DNA of 64,000 nt from a virus (IMGVR_UViG_3300034071_002652:1-64000); one strand, 5' to 3'; shown: positions 51,007 through 58,202, counted from the stretch's first letter. The notes: generated by a model not told the origin, from the sequence alone. Numbers and translations: made by a program.

Positions 51007-51327
51007 TTAGTAGGCGTCCATCTCATCAATCACGTAAGCCACGTTTACGTTTACCTTGTCTTCGTGGTTTCGGATGTCCACAATGAACCCACCCATCCCG
51101 AAGTTGGTCACTCCTTCCTGTTCGTAGGAAGTGAATGCTTGGTTCATCACGACGGTGGTATAGTCCTTGAGTGTTTGGACGTTGAAAGAGTCGGGTGACA
51201 CTTCCAACCAAGAAGTATACATCGCCTCACGGTTCAGAGCCTTTACGACCTTCGCTACGGTTTCGTAGTCGAAGTTGTTGGTTACACGGCCGATCCGTTT
51301 TTGGGGGTTGGAGATGACGTTTTTCAT
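51007..51327 (-). CDS. hypothetical protein with richer GC
   Basis: The 106-residue protein begins MKNVISNPQKRIGRVTNNFD and is alpha/beta with a Met/Gly segment (GVTNFGMGGFIVDI). Codons use C and G at third positions far more than most neighbours, which suggests strong expression or recent transfer. A TACCTTTG promoter followed by TGGTGTT is upstream. A perfect hairpin (GCCTACTA/TAGTAGGC) spans its stop codon. Confidence 0.7.
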   Translation of the reverse strand: MKNVISNPQKRIGRVTNNFDYETVAKVVKALNREAMYTSWLEVSPDSFNVQTLKDYTTVVMNQAFTSYEQEGVTNFGMGGFIVDIRNHEDKVNVNVAYVIDEMDAY

Positions 51328-51348
51328 GGTGTGTTTGTTTTAACACCA

Positions 51349-51356
51349 CAAAGGTA
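51349..51356 (-). promoter_or_regulatory. host-type -7 box (TACCTTTG)
   Basis: TACCTTTG then TGGTGTT on the minus strand. The start of the boxA-type element is kept but the CTTTGA part is missing, and it serves a protein gene. Confidence 0.5.
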
Positions 51357-51431
51357 TGGCAAGAGATTGATCTTTCCAAATTTTGATGTGACTTTTTTCG
51401 ATCTACGTAAATTAATCTTTAACTGAAGGTG

Positions 51432-52703
51432 TTAATAGATTGTAGGTTTTTCAAAATGTGTCACTTCACTACCTCCACCACCTACTTCATAGTTTTTATT
51501 AGGGAAAACATATACCTTACCACCTATTTTTGCATAAACAATATAATCAATTTTTTTACTTTTATAGTCCTTCTTCATACCATAAGTTTTAACAAAATAT
51601 TTACCGTCTTTTACGAGGAGACCAGATAAAGGTTTTATTTGAAAACTCTGACCCCCAATAATCATGTCTATTGAACCGTATCGGTCAATTATAGAACCAG
51701 GAGGGAACAACTCAAGATTACCTGGTATATGATTAGAAATTACTTCTGAGGCATATATCTCAGTATTATAACCATTTTCTATTGACCTCCATTGGATATC
51801 CAATAACTCTTTCATAAAATTGTTGTCGTTTTTAAATACATCAACTAACCATTCCTCTAAATCTCCTTCACCTTCATTATTCCATTTTTGTGATATTTTT
51901 TTTTGTACTTCTTTTTTTGTATCAAAATAATTCATAATTGACCATGACTCGCCCTTACCCGTTCTTTCACCTATTGTATTTATATCTCTAATACCTGCGC
52001 TATATATTTCATCTCGTTCTTTCCAATTATTTGGAAACGCCTTTTTTAACGCACTCCTAATTAAAGTTGAATTTACTTCTCCACTATTCCTACTACCGAA
52101 CAAAATTTCACGAATATCAGGTTTTATTTCTTCAAGTTTGTAAAGCTTAACGTAACCCGATTTTCCATCTTCCGTAAAATTAAAATCTGTAGGATTAATA
52201 CCTCTCAACTCAACATCATTTCCAATCAAATCTATATATGTATTTTTACCATGTGAATATTGGCCTTTTTTGGTTTCTAAGTTATTAAAGTATACCCTCC
52301 ACGGACCGTATGTTGGTTTATAAGCTTTCATATCACGAAAACTAAAGGTTACAGGACCGACACCTGATTTTACTTTTCCACTATCCTTACTACCGAACAA
52401 AATTTCACGAATATCAGGTTTTATTTCTTCAAGTTTGTAAAGGTCAACGTAACCCGATTTTCCATCACTCATAAAATCTATAGGATTAATACCTCTCAAC
52501 TCAACATCATTTCCAATCAAATCTATATATGTATTTTCACCATGTGAATATTGACCATCTTTTATTTTTAAACCATTAAAGTATACCCTCCACGGAGCAT
52601 TAGTGTATGTTGGTTTAAAAGCCTTCATATCACGAAAACTAAAGGTTACGGAACCGTCACCTGAAAATAATTCTTTTAGAATTTTGCGTATTTGCTCTCT
52701 CAC
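51432..52703 (-). CDS. putative virion-delivered nuclease effector with duplicated domain
   Basis: The 423-residue protein uses a GTG start and begins MREQIRKILKELFSGD, a packaging-type leader ending ILKE. Two nearly identical 95-residue repeats follow (about 17-111 and 116-210), each with FSFRDMKA, WRVYFN and DLIGNDVELRGINP. The C-terminal third has GSIDMIIGG and FQIKPL (D346, QIK 355-357), like a PD-(D/E)XK core. I suggest two binding domains and a nuclease-like effector domain. The family is not recognised. Confidence 0.55.
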   Translation of the reverse strand: MREQIRKILKELFSGDGSVTFSFRDMKAFKPTYTNAPWRVYFNGLKIKDGQYSHGENTYIDLIGNDVELRGINPIDFMSDGKSGYVDLYKLEEIKPDIREILFGSKDSGKVKSGVGPVTFSFRDMKAYKPTYGPWRVYFNNLETKKGQYSHGKNTYIDLIGNDVELRGINPTDFNFTEDGKSGYVKLYKLEEIKPDIREILFGSRNSGEVNSTLIRSALKKAFPNNWKERDEIYSAGIRDINTIGERTGKGESWSIMNYFDTKKEVQKKISQKWNNEGEGDLEEWLVDVFKNDNNFMKELLDIQWRSIENGYNTEIYASEVISNHIPGNLELFPPGSIIDRYGSIDMIIGGQSFQIKPLSGLLVKDGKYFVKTYGMKKDYKSKKIDYIVYAKIGGKVYVFPNKNYEVGGGGSEVTHFEKPTIY

Positions 52704-52707
52704 GTAA

Positions 52708-52714
52708 ATAAATA
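52708..52714 (-). promoter_or_regulatory. TATTTAT box four bases from a GTG start
   Basis: On the minus strand AATATTTATTTAC runs straight into the GTG start at 52703, implying a leaderless or nearly leaderless mRNA. Confidence 0.5.
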
Positions 52715-52749
52715 TTCCTAAATTAAGAAATGTTTAATCAAACCTTTTA

Positions 52750-52773
52750 TCCCACAAACTAAAGATTTGTGGG
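52750..52773 (+). terminator. orphan terminator-like hairpin
   Basis: CCCACAAA and TTTGTGGG pair and are followed by five T residues on the plus strand, where there is no plus gene. It may stop antisense transcription. Confidence 0.4.
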
Positions 52774-52801
52774 TTTTTCGGTGGAGTTAATAAAACAAAT
52801 G

Positions 52802-52873
52802 CGGTCTATGAGGGTTCCGACCCCTCTACTCCTGCGTGACAGGCAGGTATGATAGCCACTTCACCAATAGACC
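52802..52873 (-). tRNA. tRNA-Asp (GUC)
   Basis: The acceptor GGTCTAT pairs with ATAGACC, stem CCTGC/GCAGG encloses CTGTCAC, discriminator G. The T-loop is GTCGGAA instead of the usual TTCRANY. Confidence 0.9.
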
Positions 52874-52881
52874 TTTATTAG

Positions 52882-52953
52882 TAGCCCATCCCGGTAACGC
52901 TCCGAGATTTTTTGGATGAAAACCAAATGTCCTTACTTTTAGACGAATGGGCC
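52882..52953 (-). tRNA. tRNA-Glu (UUC) with unusual T-loop
   Basis: The acceptor GGCCCAT pairs with ATGGGCT, stem TTTGG/CCAAA encloses TTTTCAT, T-stem CTCGG/CCGGG encloses AGCGTTA, which departs from the consensus. Confidence 0.85.
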
Positions 52954-52976
52954 ATTTTATAATTAATTATATATTA

Positions 52977-53068
52977 GAGTGTGGGTGAGAATCGAACTCA
53001 GACTCTCCGAATTTCTCCGAAGTTGGGAAACCAACCCGCCTTTGTTTATTTGTGGTCATGCCCACACC
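52977..53068 (-). tRNA. tRNA-like gene, anticodon not assignable
   Basis: An acceptor (GTGTGGG/CCCACAC), a T arm (TGAG TTCGATT CTCA) and a variable-arm hairpin are present, but the anticodon stem GTTGG/CCAAC closes on only four bases (TTTC). Flanking CTAATATA/TATATTAG extends the acceptor by eight pairs after a bulge. Confidence 0.5.
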
Positions 53069-53083
53069 TAATATATAACATTG

Positions 53084-53154
53084 TTTCCCCATCAGGACTC
53101 GAACCTAAAACCACGGAACCAAAATCCGTTGTTTTACCATTATACTATGGAGAA
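53084..53154 (-). tRNA. tRNA-Gln (UUG)
   Basis: The acceptor TTCTCCA pairs with TGGGGAA, stem ACGGA/TCCGT encloses TTTTGGT, T-loop TTCGAGT, discriminator A. Confidence 0.95.
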
Positions 53155-53158
53155 GTAG

Positions 53159-53229
53159 AGGTCGGAACTGGATTCGAACCAGTGTTAAATCTTTTGCAGA
53201 GATTCACCTAACCACTCGGACATCCGACC
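53159..53229 (-). tRNA. tRNA-Cys (GCA)
   Basis: The acceptor GGTCGGA pairs with TCCGACC, stem AATCT/AGATT encloses CTGCAAA, discriminator U as expected for tRNA-Cys. Confidence 0.95.
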
Positions 53230-53236
53230 TTATTGG

Positions 53237-53309
53237 CACGTCAGGTAGGACTCGAACCCACAACTTGTTACTTTGGAGATAACCACTCTACCAATTGAGT
53301 TACTGACGC
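53237..53309 (-). tRNA. tRNA-Trp (CCA)
   Basis: The acceptor GCGTCAG pairs with CTGACGT (one GU), stem GTTAT/GTAAC encloses CTCCAAA, discriminator G. Confidence 0.95.
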
Positions 53310-53315
53310 ATTTTG

Positions 53316-53416
53316 AAGTCAGGACAGGATTCGAACCTGCAATGTGGCCTCGTAAAGAGGATCATACCTTTTCGACTTACCGAGCTTGAGCCCGCTTACA
53401 TATCCACTACCTGACT
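53316..53416 (-). tRNA. tRNA-Leu-like (CAA), irregular and long
   Basis: The acceptor AGTCAGG/CCTGACT and T arm nearly match the irregular tRNA at 48140. The loop CTCAAGC with stem GCGGG/TCGGT (one mismatch, two GU) suggests CAA. A 30-base-plus variable region with CCTC/GAGG makes it 101 bases. Confidence 0.5.
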
Positions 53417-53423
53417 ATTTTTG

Positions 53424-53495
53424 AGCAATGGATGGGATTCGAACCCACAACATCCAGTTTGGAAGACTGGAACTCTACCATTGAGCTACCATTGC
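53424..53495 (-). tRNA. tRNA-Gly (UCC)
   Basis: The acceptor GCAATGG pairs with CCATTGC, stem CCAGT/ACTGG encloses CTTCCAA, discriminator U. Confidence 0.95.
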
Positions 53496-53512
53496 TTTTT
53501 TTTTCCTCATAT

Positions 53513-53534
53513 ATCAAAGAACAACACAAATATA
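53513..53534 (-). promoter_or_regulatory. stable-RNA promoter with boxA-like element
   Basis: On the minus strand TATATTTG, TGTT, then GTTCTTTGAT. It drives the tRNA cluster from Gly to Asp. Confidence 0.65.
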
Positions 53535-53539
53535 CAACA

Positions 53540-53568
53540 AAAAACCCGAACTTTTGTTGTTCGGGTTA
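53540..53568 (-). terminator. intrinsic terminator
   Basis: On the minus strand AACCCGAAC and GTTCGGGTT pair, then a T tract. It separates upstream minus genes from the tRNA promoter. Confidence 0.75.
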
Positions 53569-53591
53569 CATTTTTTTTAAAAATATACTTT

Positions 53592-53675
53592 TTATACCCG
53601 AACAAATGGACATGGTGGTTCCTGCTGCCAATCACAGCCGTTAAATCCTTTGATATGTCCTTTTTTGTTGAGCAT
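53592..53675 (-). CDS. very small hypothetical protein
   Basis: This 27-residue ORF (MLNKKGHIKGFNGCDWQQEP at the start) is supported mainly by a TATTTAT box at 53693-53699 and a terminator after it. It has two cysteines and a Pro-rich tail (PPCPFVRV). No family is recognised. Confidence 0.4.
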   Translation of the reverse strand: MLNKKGHIKGFNGCDWQQEPPCPFVRV

Positions 53676-53719
53676 TGTTTTAAATTCTGATTATAAATAT
53701 ATGAATTATTCTAAAAAAA

Positions 53720-54214
53720 TCAATAAGAGAAACTTGTCATAAACTCATTATACATTTTTTCTGCTTCAACTGTAAAGATCCCACAGAAAGTTTTGGGTAC
53801 TTCAACCTTTTTTACAAATTTCATATTTGCTTCTTCAGGAGTTCTATTCCCCTTCCTTGAATTACATTTCTTGCAACAAGTCACAAGATTTGCCCAAGTA
53901 TTCCCTCCTCCCCTTGATTTTGGAATTACGTGATCGATGGATAGATCATTTTTGGTTCCACAATAAACACATTCATGATTATCTCTTTTGTATATCTTGT
54001 GTCTTGAGATACGTGATTTCACGGGTCTAAAACTTACATAATGCAAAAGACGAATGATCAACGGTCTGATAAAATTTCCGATCGAAGTTGCGATGGGTTT
54101 TTCTCCTCCTTTCAAAATTTCAGCCTTTCCTTTATGTACCAAGACGAATCCCCTCGTTAAAGTTGTTGTATTGATGGGTGTATAATCTGCGTTTAAAACC
54201 AAAACAGCTTCCAT
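53720..54214 (-). CDS. HNH endonuclease
   Basis: The 164-residue protein matches the common bacterial HNH type: N-terminal VLVLNADYTPINT, then CVYCGTKNDLSIDHVIPKSR (CxxC and DH), NTWANLVTCCKKCNSRKGNR and a C-terminal helix. Such genes occur in flavobacterial genomes and phages. It may assist DNA packaging or be mobile; there is no obvious target interruption. Confidence 0.85.
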   Translation of the reverse strand: MEAVLVLNADYTPINTTTLTRGFVLVHKGKAEILKGGEKPIATSIGNFIRPLIIRLLHYVSFRPVKSRISRHKIYKRDNHECVYCGTKNDLSIDHVIPKSRGGGNTWANLVTCCKKCNSRKGNRTPEEANMKFVKKVEVPKTFCGIFTVEAEKMYNEFMTSFSY

Positions 54215-54261
54215 AATTAAAATTTTAAATGAATTATAGTTTATTTTAATTTTATAATCAA

Positions 54262-54291
54262 AAAAAACCCTCCACTTTTTGGTGGAGGGCT
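54262..54291 (-). terminator. intrinsic terminator
   Basis: On the minus strand CCCTCCACC and GGTGGAGGG-type arms pair and are followed by eight T residues, just after the holin-like gene. Confidence 0.8.
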
Positions 54292-54299
54292 TCAGGTGT

Positions 54300-54533
54300 T
54301 TAACCGTTTTGTTCTTCCTTATTCGACAGTTGGAACCGGTCTTTGTTTCTCAAGAAACCAAAGACGACCAATACAAAACCGACAAGGACTTCGATAGCTT
54401 GGACTGTTCCGTCCAAGTTCTCCGTTAGATAATCAACCAAAGGAACATAACTGTTCAATCCAAAGAATACCAATAAGGTACCGATAGCTGTGAGAGCGTG
54501 TCTTACAACTGATTTAAATTTTTCTGTGTTCAT
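54300..54533 (-). CDS. holin-like small membrane protein
   Basis: The 77-residue protein (start MNTEKFKSVVRHALTAIGTL) has two spans (about 12-30 and 45-64) and a charged C-terminal tail (RNKDRFQLSNKEEQNG). The N-terminal basic head, two spans and charged tail fit class II holins, and it resembles the gene at 19005. Codons are richer in GC than nearby genes. Confidence 0.6.
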   Translation of the reverse strand: MNTEKFKSVVRHALTAIGTLLVFFGLNSYVPLVDYLTENLDGTVQAIEVLVGFVLVVFGFLRNKDRFQLSNKEEQNG

Positions 54534-54562
54534 GGGCTTTTTTGTTTTATATTAATAAATAT

Positions 54563-54718
54563 TCATGAACTTCTAAAATTCTTAATTAAGTTATCGATTA
54601 ATATAATTCCTCCAAGAAGCAACAAACCTCCAGGAAGAAAAAAAACCATCAAAGTTAACGTTTTGATAAACCAATTCTGTGATTTATAATTCTCAAGGTA
54701 TTTATAAAAAGTATTCAT
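54563..54718 (-). CDS. small membrane protein
   Basis: This 51-residue ORF (MNTFYKYLENYKSQNWFIKT) has one or two spans (LTLMVFFLPGGLLLLGGIIL) and a basic tail. It is divergent from the 54740 gene, with only 21 bases between the starts. Confidence 0.5.
   Translation of the reverse strand: MNTFYKYLENYKSQNWFIKTLTLMVFFLPGGLLLLGGIILIDNLIKNFRSS
54699..54705 (+). promoter_or_regulatory. TATTTAT box
   Basis: TATTTAT with AAAAAGTATTC downstream lies ahead of the duplicated start region at 54726. Confidence 0.4.
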
Positions 54719-54725
54719 TTTATCT

Positions 54726-54753
54726 ATGAAATTTTATCTATGAAATTTTATCT
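54726..54753 (+). repeat. 14-base tandem duplication creating an upstream mini-ORF
   Basis: ATGAAATTTTATCT occurs twice in a row. The first copy encodes MKFYL and stops at a TGA that overlaps the ATG of the main gene. Confidence 0.85.
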
Positions 54754-55177
54754 AAACGAAAAACCATCGGTTGAATTTGACAAAAAATATGGAACAAATG
54801 TTTCATATGTATATGATTTTCATCCGTATGATGATCAATATCTTTGGAATGTTTTTATTAACTGTTTGGATGAGGATGATGAGGATGCTTGTGAAGAAAT
54901 GAATGAATTGTTGCCCTTTATTTTAAGTAAGTTTCCCGATGAAGGATTTGAATCCATTTTTGGAAGTGAACCCATGACCGTTGTCTTTGGTATGTTGAGC
55001 GGATATCATCCAAAAGATATAATTCAATATGTCTCAGGTATTACATATAAGAATAATATCGAAGCCAAAGAATTTGAAGAAAATATGAGGGAACAGGTAG
55101 ATCCGGATTTTAATTTCAACGGATGGGTTCCCTCATATTATACTCTGAAAAAACTCAACAAGTTTTTCAATTTTTAA
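54740..55177 (+). CDS. hypothetical acidic protein
   Basis: The 145-residue protein begins MKFYLNEKPSVEFDKKYGTN and is acidic and aromatic (CLDEDDEDACEEMNELL) with a final WVPSYYTLKKLNKFF. No family is recognised. The start codon lies at the second copy of a 14-base duplication, so translation may be coupled to a short upstream ORF. Confidence 0.65.
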   Translation: MKFYLNEKPSVEFDKKYGTNVSYVYDFHPYDDQYLWNVFINCLDEDDEDACEEMNELLPFILSKFPDEGFESIFGSEPMTVVFGMLSGYHPKDIIQYVSGITYKNNIEAKEFEENMREQVDPDFNFNGWVPSYYTLKKLNKFFNF

Positions 55178-55596
55178 ACGAGAACATTGACGAGCATCGA
55201 TGCATCCCCTTCCCATTTGTCAATCTGACTCTTCGGGATTTTGATTTCAAATTCACCAAGAGATTCGATCTTGTTTTCAATTTCTTGACGGAACGATTCA
55301 ACTTGGTTCTGTGTGGTTGGGAACTTCACTCCCAAGTGTTTGGAACATACCGGTCCGATGCTGGTGAGTTGTGACATTGGTGTCTTGAGGGTTGCCCCGC
55401 AACAACGGCAAACCTTTCCATTTTCTTTGGTGAGCTTGATCACCAAGTTCATGTTGGTTTTGTCAAGGTCAACCAATCCAACCACATCCACAACTCGGGG
55501 AAAAAAGGTCAATCCATATTTTTCCTTGATCTGCATTCCGAACTTGCGGTTCATTTTGATCGTGTTGCCAACACCCAAGTTGAATACCTTTTTCAT
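55174..55596 (-). CDS. DUF6011-like zinc-binding protein
   Basis: The 140-residue protein has CRCCGATLKTPMSQLTSIGP followed by VCSKHLG, which matches the short C-x-C-C-G...GP-x-C zinc motif of DUF6011-type domains, usually found in phage and plasmid proteins. The rest is alpha/beta with a helical end. Codon use is richer in GC than neighbours. A TATATTTG box lies 20 bases upstream. Confidence 0.65.
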   Translation of the reverse strand: MKKVFNLGVGNTIKMNRKFGMQIKEKYGLTFFPRVVDVVGLVDLDKTNMNLVIKLTKENGKVCRCCGATLKTPMSQLTSIGPVCSKHLGVKFPTTQNQVESFRQEIENKIESLGEFEIKIPKSQIDKWEGDASMLVNVLV

Positions 55597-55616
55597 GTTG
55601 TTGTTTTTTCAGAACA

Positions 55617-55624
55617 CAAATATA
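55617..55624 (-). promoter_or_regulatory. host-type -7 box (TATATTTG)
   Basis: TATATTTG then TGTTCTGAAAAAAC on the minus strand, an imperfect relative of the boxA-like arrangement. Confidence 0.5.
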
Positions 55625-55668
55625 TGAATTGTTTTTCAATAAACCAAATTTTTTTCGAAACGCATAGG

Positions 55669-55675
55669 TATTTAT
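55669..55675 (+). promoter_or_regulatory. TATTTAT box
   Basis: TATTTAT followed by TAAGAAAAATCAT leads to the ATG at 55689, as before 1979. Confidence 0.45.
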
Positions 55676-55688
55676 TAAGAAAAATCAT

Positions 55689-56942
55689 ATGGAAAGGAAA
55701 GTTTTATCCGAAATATATCGTATTAGAGAGATGATGGGGTTTGTAAATGAACAAACTCCTGGTGATGTGGTCGGTCAAAGGAAAGTTAAAAAATATAGAA
55801 GAAGAAAAAAGGATCTCCCTTACAGTTGGAAGAATAGAGATAGTGGTACTTTGAACTTTTCCGTTTTGGACGGCAAACCTCTTGCGTATTATGTTGGTGA
55901 AGAGGGATTTGTTGTTCGAGAATATGTTTATAACTCTCAGGTAAAAAAAGATTCCACAGAAAAAATTACGGAACCTTCAGAGGAAATGACTTTAGAAAAA
56001 TTTACACTTCAAGGTGGTGATTTACCATATGCGGATAATATGGTTAAACCATACTTTGATAAGTATCCTGAGGCACTTGATAAATTTAAACAAATTGTTA
56101 AATTATTCACTGAATATATAAAAATGGGTGGAGGTAATAAATTAACTAATGTAACGATACAGGGAAGCGCAGACTCTGCCACACCAACACTGAAGGTCCC
56201 ACAGGGTTACAGTTCTTTAGATCATCCTGATCCAAAACCGTATAATGGTGAAACAGATCCTAAAAAGATGAACCAATATTTGGCAGATAATAGAGCTAAT
56301 GAATATGCTAAAGTATTAATAGAAAAAATCAAAGAAGCTACCGGTTTTGACTTAAAGATTAATGTTTTACCGGGTATAAATTATTATGGACAACCAAATA
56401 GAAGAGGTGAAGAATTTAGAACAATTGTTCTCAATCCAAACGCTGAAGTTTTGGTGGTTAATCGGCCACTGCCTTCAGATGACGAAGCAACGAAAAAATC
56501 AGAGGTTGGAACCCTTCCGAAGAATCAAAGTGTCAAGGTTGAATTATTCAAGGAAGGTCGTAGAGAATTTATTGACGGTTATTTGGTCTACGATAAGAGA
56601 GGTAATGAAGGTACGTTCATTTCCTATGAATTGGCAAAAAGTTTAAATATACCAAAGTTGAGTGGTCAAATGAAAGCTTCGATAAGTGAAGATAAGTTTT
56701 ATGTAGGTAACAATTTAGTTGGTACCATAGAACCAAAAAATCAATATGCTCCTGATTTTAATAATGTACCAAGAGATTTTTATTGGGTAGGTCCAATGAC
56801 AACTCAAAATACAAGATATGGTGGTGATGACGCTATAGAAGTTCATGTAGTTGATGGAAAACAAATAAAAATGATTAGATTATCGAAAAGTTATTTTGTT
56901 TTCTATATCCCCGACGATCAACCTAATTATCGAGCAAGATAA
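55689..56942 (+). CDS. virion-type protein with packaging leader and OmpA-like domain
   Basis: The 417-residue protein begins MERKVLSEIYRIREMMGFVN and then EQTPGD, a full EIxRI leader. A central region (VTIQGSADSATPTL, then MNQYLADNRANEYAKVLIEK) resembles OmpA/MotB peptidoglycan-binding folds. A C-terminal beta region follows. If processed and packaged it may anchor to the cell wall during entry. It shares its leader with the protein at 58861. Confidence 0.65.
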   Translation: MERKVLSEIYRIREMMGFVNEQTPGDVVGQRKVKKYRRRKKDLPYSWKNRDSGTLNFSVLDGKPLAYYVGEEGFVVREYVYNSQVKKDSTEKITEPSEEMTLEKFTLQGGDLPYADNMVKPYFDKYPEALDKFKQIVKLFTEYIKMGGGNKLTNVTIQGSADSATPTLKVPQGYSSLDHPDPKPYNGETDPKKMNQYLADNRANEYAKVLIEKIKEATGFDLKINVLPGINYYGQPNRRGEEFRTIVLNPNAEVLVVNRPLPSDDEATKKSEVGTLPKNQSVKVELFKEGRREFIDGYLVYDKRGNEGTFISYELAKSLNIPKLSGQMKASISEDKFYVGNNLVGTIEPKNQYAPDFNNVPRDFYWVGPMTTQNTRYGGDDAIEVHVVDGKQIKMIRLSKSYFVFYIPDDQPNYRAR

Positions 56943-56985
56943 AATTTTTTAACACTGATAGATTTCTAAGGATTGGAGTAAGATT

Positions 56986-57516
56986 TCAACATCTTTCATA
57001 TCTACCTTGGAATATTTGTACTACAATAATCCAATTATTTTTTTTGTCAAAAATAATACTATGTCCGTAATTATATTCTGGTTTATTTTCAGAAAAGACG
57101 CAAGTTAGGTCATTCATTACAATTAGTGAGTGACCTTTCGACTTCATAAAATTATTATGGGCACGTAAGGCGGTTAATAGTTCACCTTCACTTGGACGAT
57201 ACGTAAAAACTGTAATATTTTCAAAAATAGAAGTAGAAATATCCCCTCTTTTCAAACTCAAGTAACGTTGATCAGGTTCTTCCAACGATTTATTGGGATG
57301 TGAATGGGTAACATCACCAATATTACTAAGAGTGGCCAAGTAAGTTGATTGAATCTCAGCGGTTCTATCCAAGATATCTAAATGAATAACCTCATTCAAA
57401 CCCGCCTTTGTCCTTTCTTCTTGGATAAGTCGAAGTAATTCTTTTTCAATTAAACTAACATCTTGTGAAAACGCAGTGTGAACACAAGTAATCATCAACA
57501 GAAGTAACTTTTTCAT
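56986..57516 (-). CDS. secreted CAP-domain protein (copy A')
   Basis: The 176-residue protein has a signal peptide (MKKLLLLMITCVHTAFSQ) and a CAP/SCP-like domain: LLRLIQEERTKAGLNEV at the first helix, VTHSHPNKSLEE, SIFENITVF, and HNNFMKSKGHSLIVMN. The catalytic-type His/Glu set is partly present. It is a close paralog of the gene at 57678. CAP proteins act extracellularly; role here is unknown. Confidence 0.8.
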   Translation of the reverse strand: MKKLLLLMITCVHTAFSQDVSLIEKELLRLIQEERTKAGLNEVIHLDILDRTAEIQSTYLATLSNIGDVTHSHPNKSLEEPDQRYLSLKRGDISTSIFENITVFTYRPSEGELLTALRAHNNFMKSKGHSLIVMNDLTCVFSENKPEYNYGHSIIFDKKNNWIIVVQIFQGRYERC

Positions 57517-57581
57517 CTTCTAACATTTACAGTTGAGTAAAACCTTCTTTGTTCTTTGTCATAAGGAGTGGATATTGAAAT
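57513..57581 (-). pseudogene. remnant of the 3' end of a CAP-like gene
   Basis: The minus strand encodes ISISTPYDKEQRRFYSTVNV, then RR and a stop overlapping the next ATG. This matches the C-terminus of the gene at 58199 (ISISTLYDQDKRRFYSTVNV). It is a fossil left by tandem duplication of a two-gene unit. Confidence 0.8.
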
Positions 57582-57677
57582 GGTTATTCTACAAGATTCT
57601 TATTTTGTCTTTTATTAAGGATTTCACACCTAATAATAGATAATGACATTCCAAGTGTTTTTGGAAATACATCTAAA

Positions 57678-58202
57678 TTATTTAAAACTAATTTGAAATA
57701 CTTGAACCACGATAATCCAGTTATTTTTTTTGTCGTATACAATACTGTGTCCGTAATTATAAGGTAATCTATCTTTGGTAAAAATACAGGTTGGATCATC
57801 CATCACACGAAGAGCGTGACCTTTCGACTTCATAAAATTATTATGAGCACGTAAGGCGGTTAATAGTTCACCTTCAGATGCTCGGTATGTGAAAACTGTG
57901 ATATTTTCAAAAATAAGAGTATAATCATTATATTTTCTCAAACTCATGTACCGTTGTTCAGGTTCTTCCAACGATTTATTGGGATGTGAATGGGTTACAT
58001 CACCAATATAACTAAGAGTTGACAGATAAGCGGATTGAATATCTGCGGTTCTATCCAAAATATCTAAATGAATAACCTCATTTAAACCCGCCTTTGTCCT
58101 TTCTTCTTGGATAAGTCGAAGTAATTCTTTTTCAATTAAACTAACATCTTGTGAAAACGCGGTGTTAACACAAGTAATCATTAACAAAAATAACTTTTTC
58201 AT
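57678..58202 (-). CDS. secreted CAP-domain protein (copy A)
   Basis: The 174-residue protein is about 80 percent identical by eye to the copy at 56986, with the same signal peptide type and CAP motifs (VTHSHPNKSLEE, LIFENITVF). It differs mainly after residue 70 and at the C-terminus, so the pair is a tandem duplication under divergence. Its ATG overlaps the stop of the next CAP-like gene. Confidence 0.8.
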   Translation of the reverse strand: MKKLFLLMITCVNTAFSQDVSLIEKELLRLIQEERTKAGLNEVIHLDILDRTADIQSAYLSTLSYIGDVTHSHPNKSLEEPEQRYMSLRKYNDYTLIFENITVFTYRASEGELLTALRAHNNFMKSKGHALRVMDDPTCIFTKDRLPYNYGHSIVYDKKNNWIIVVQVFQISFK

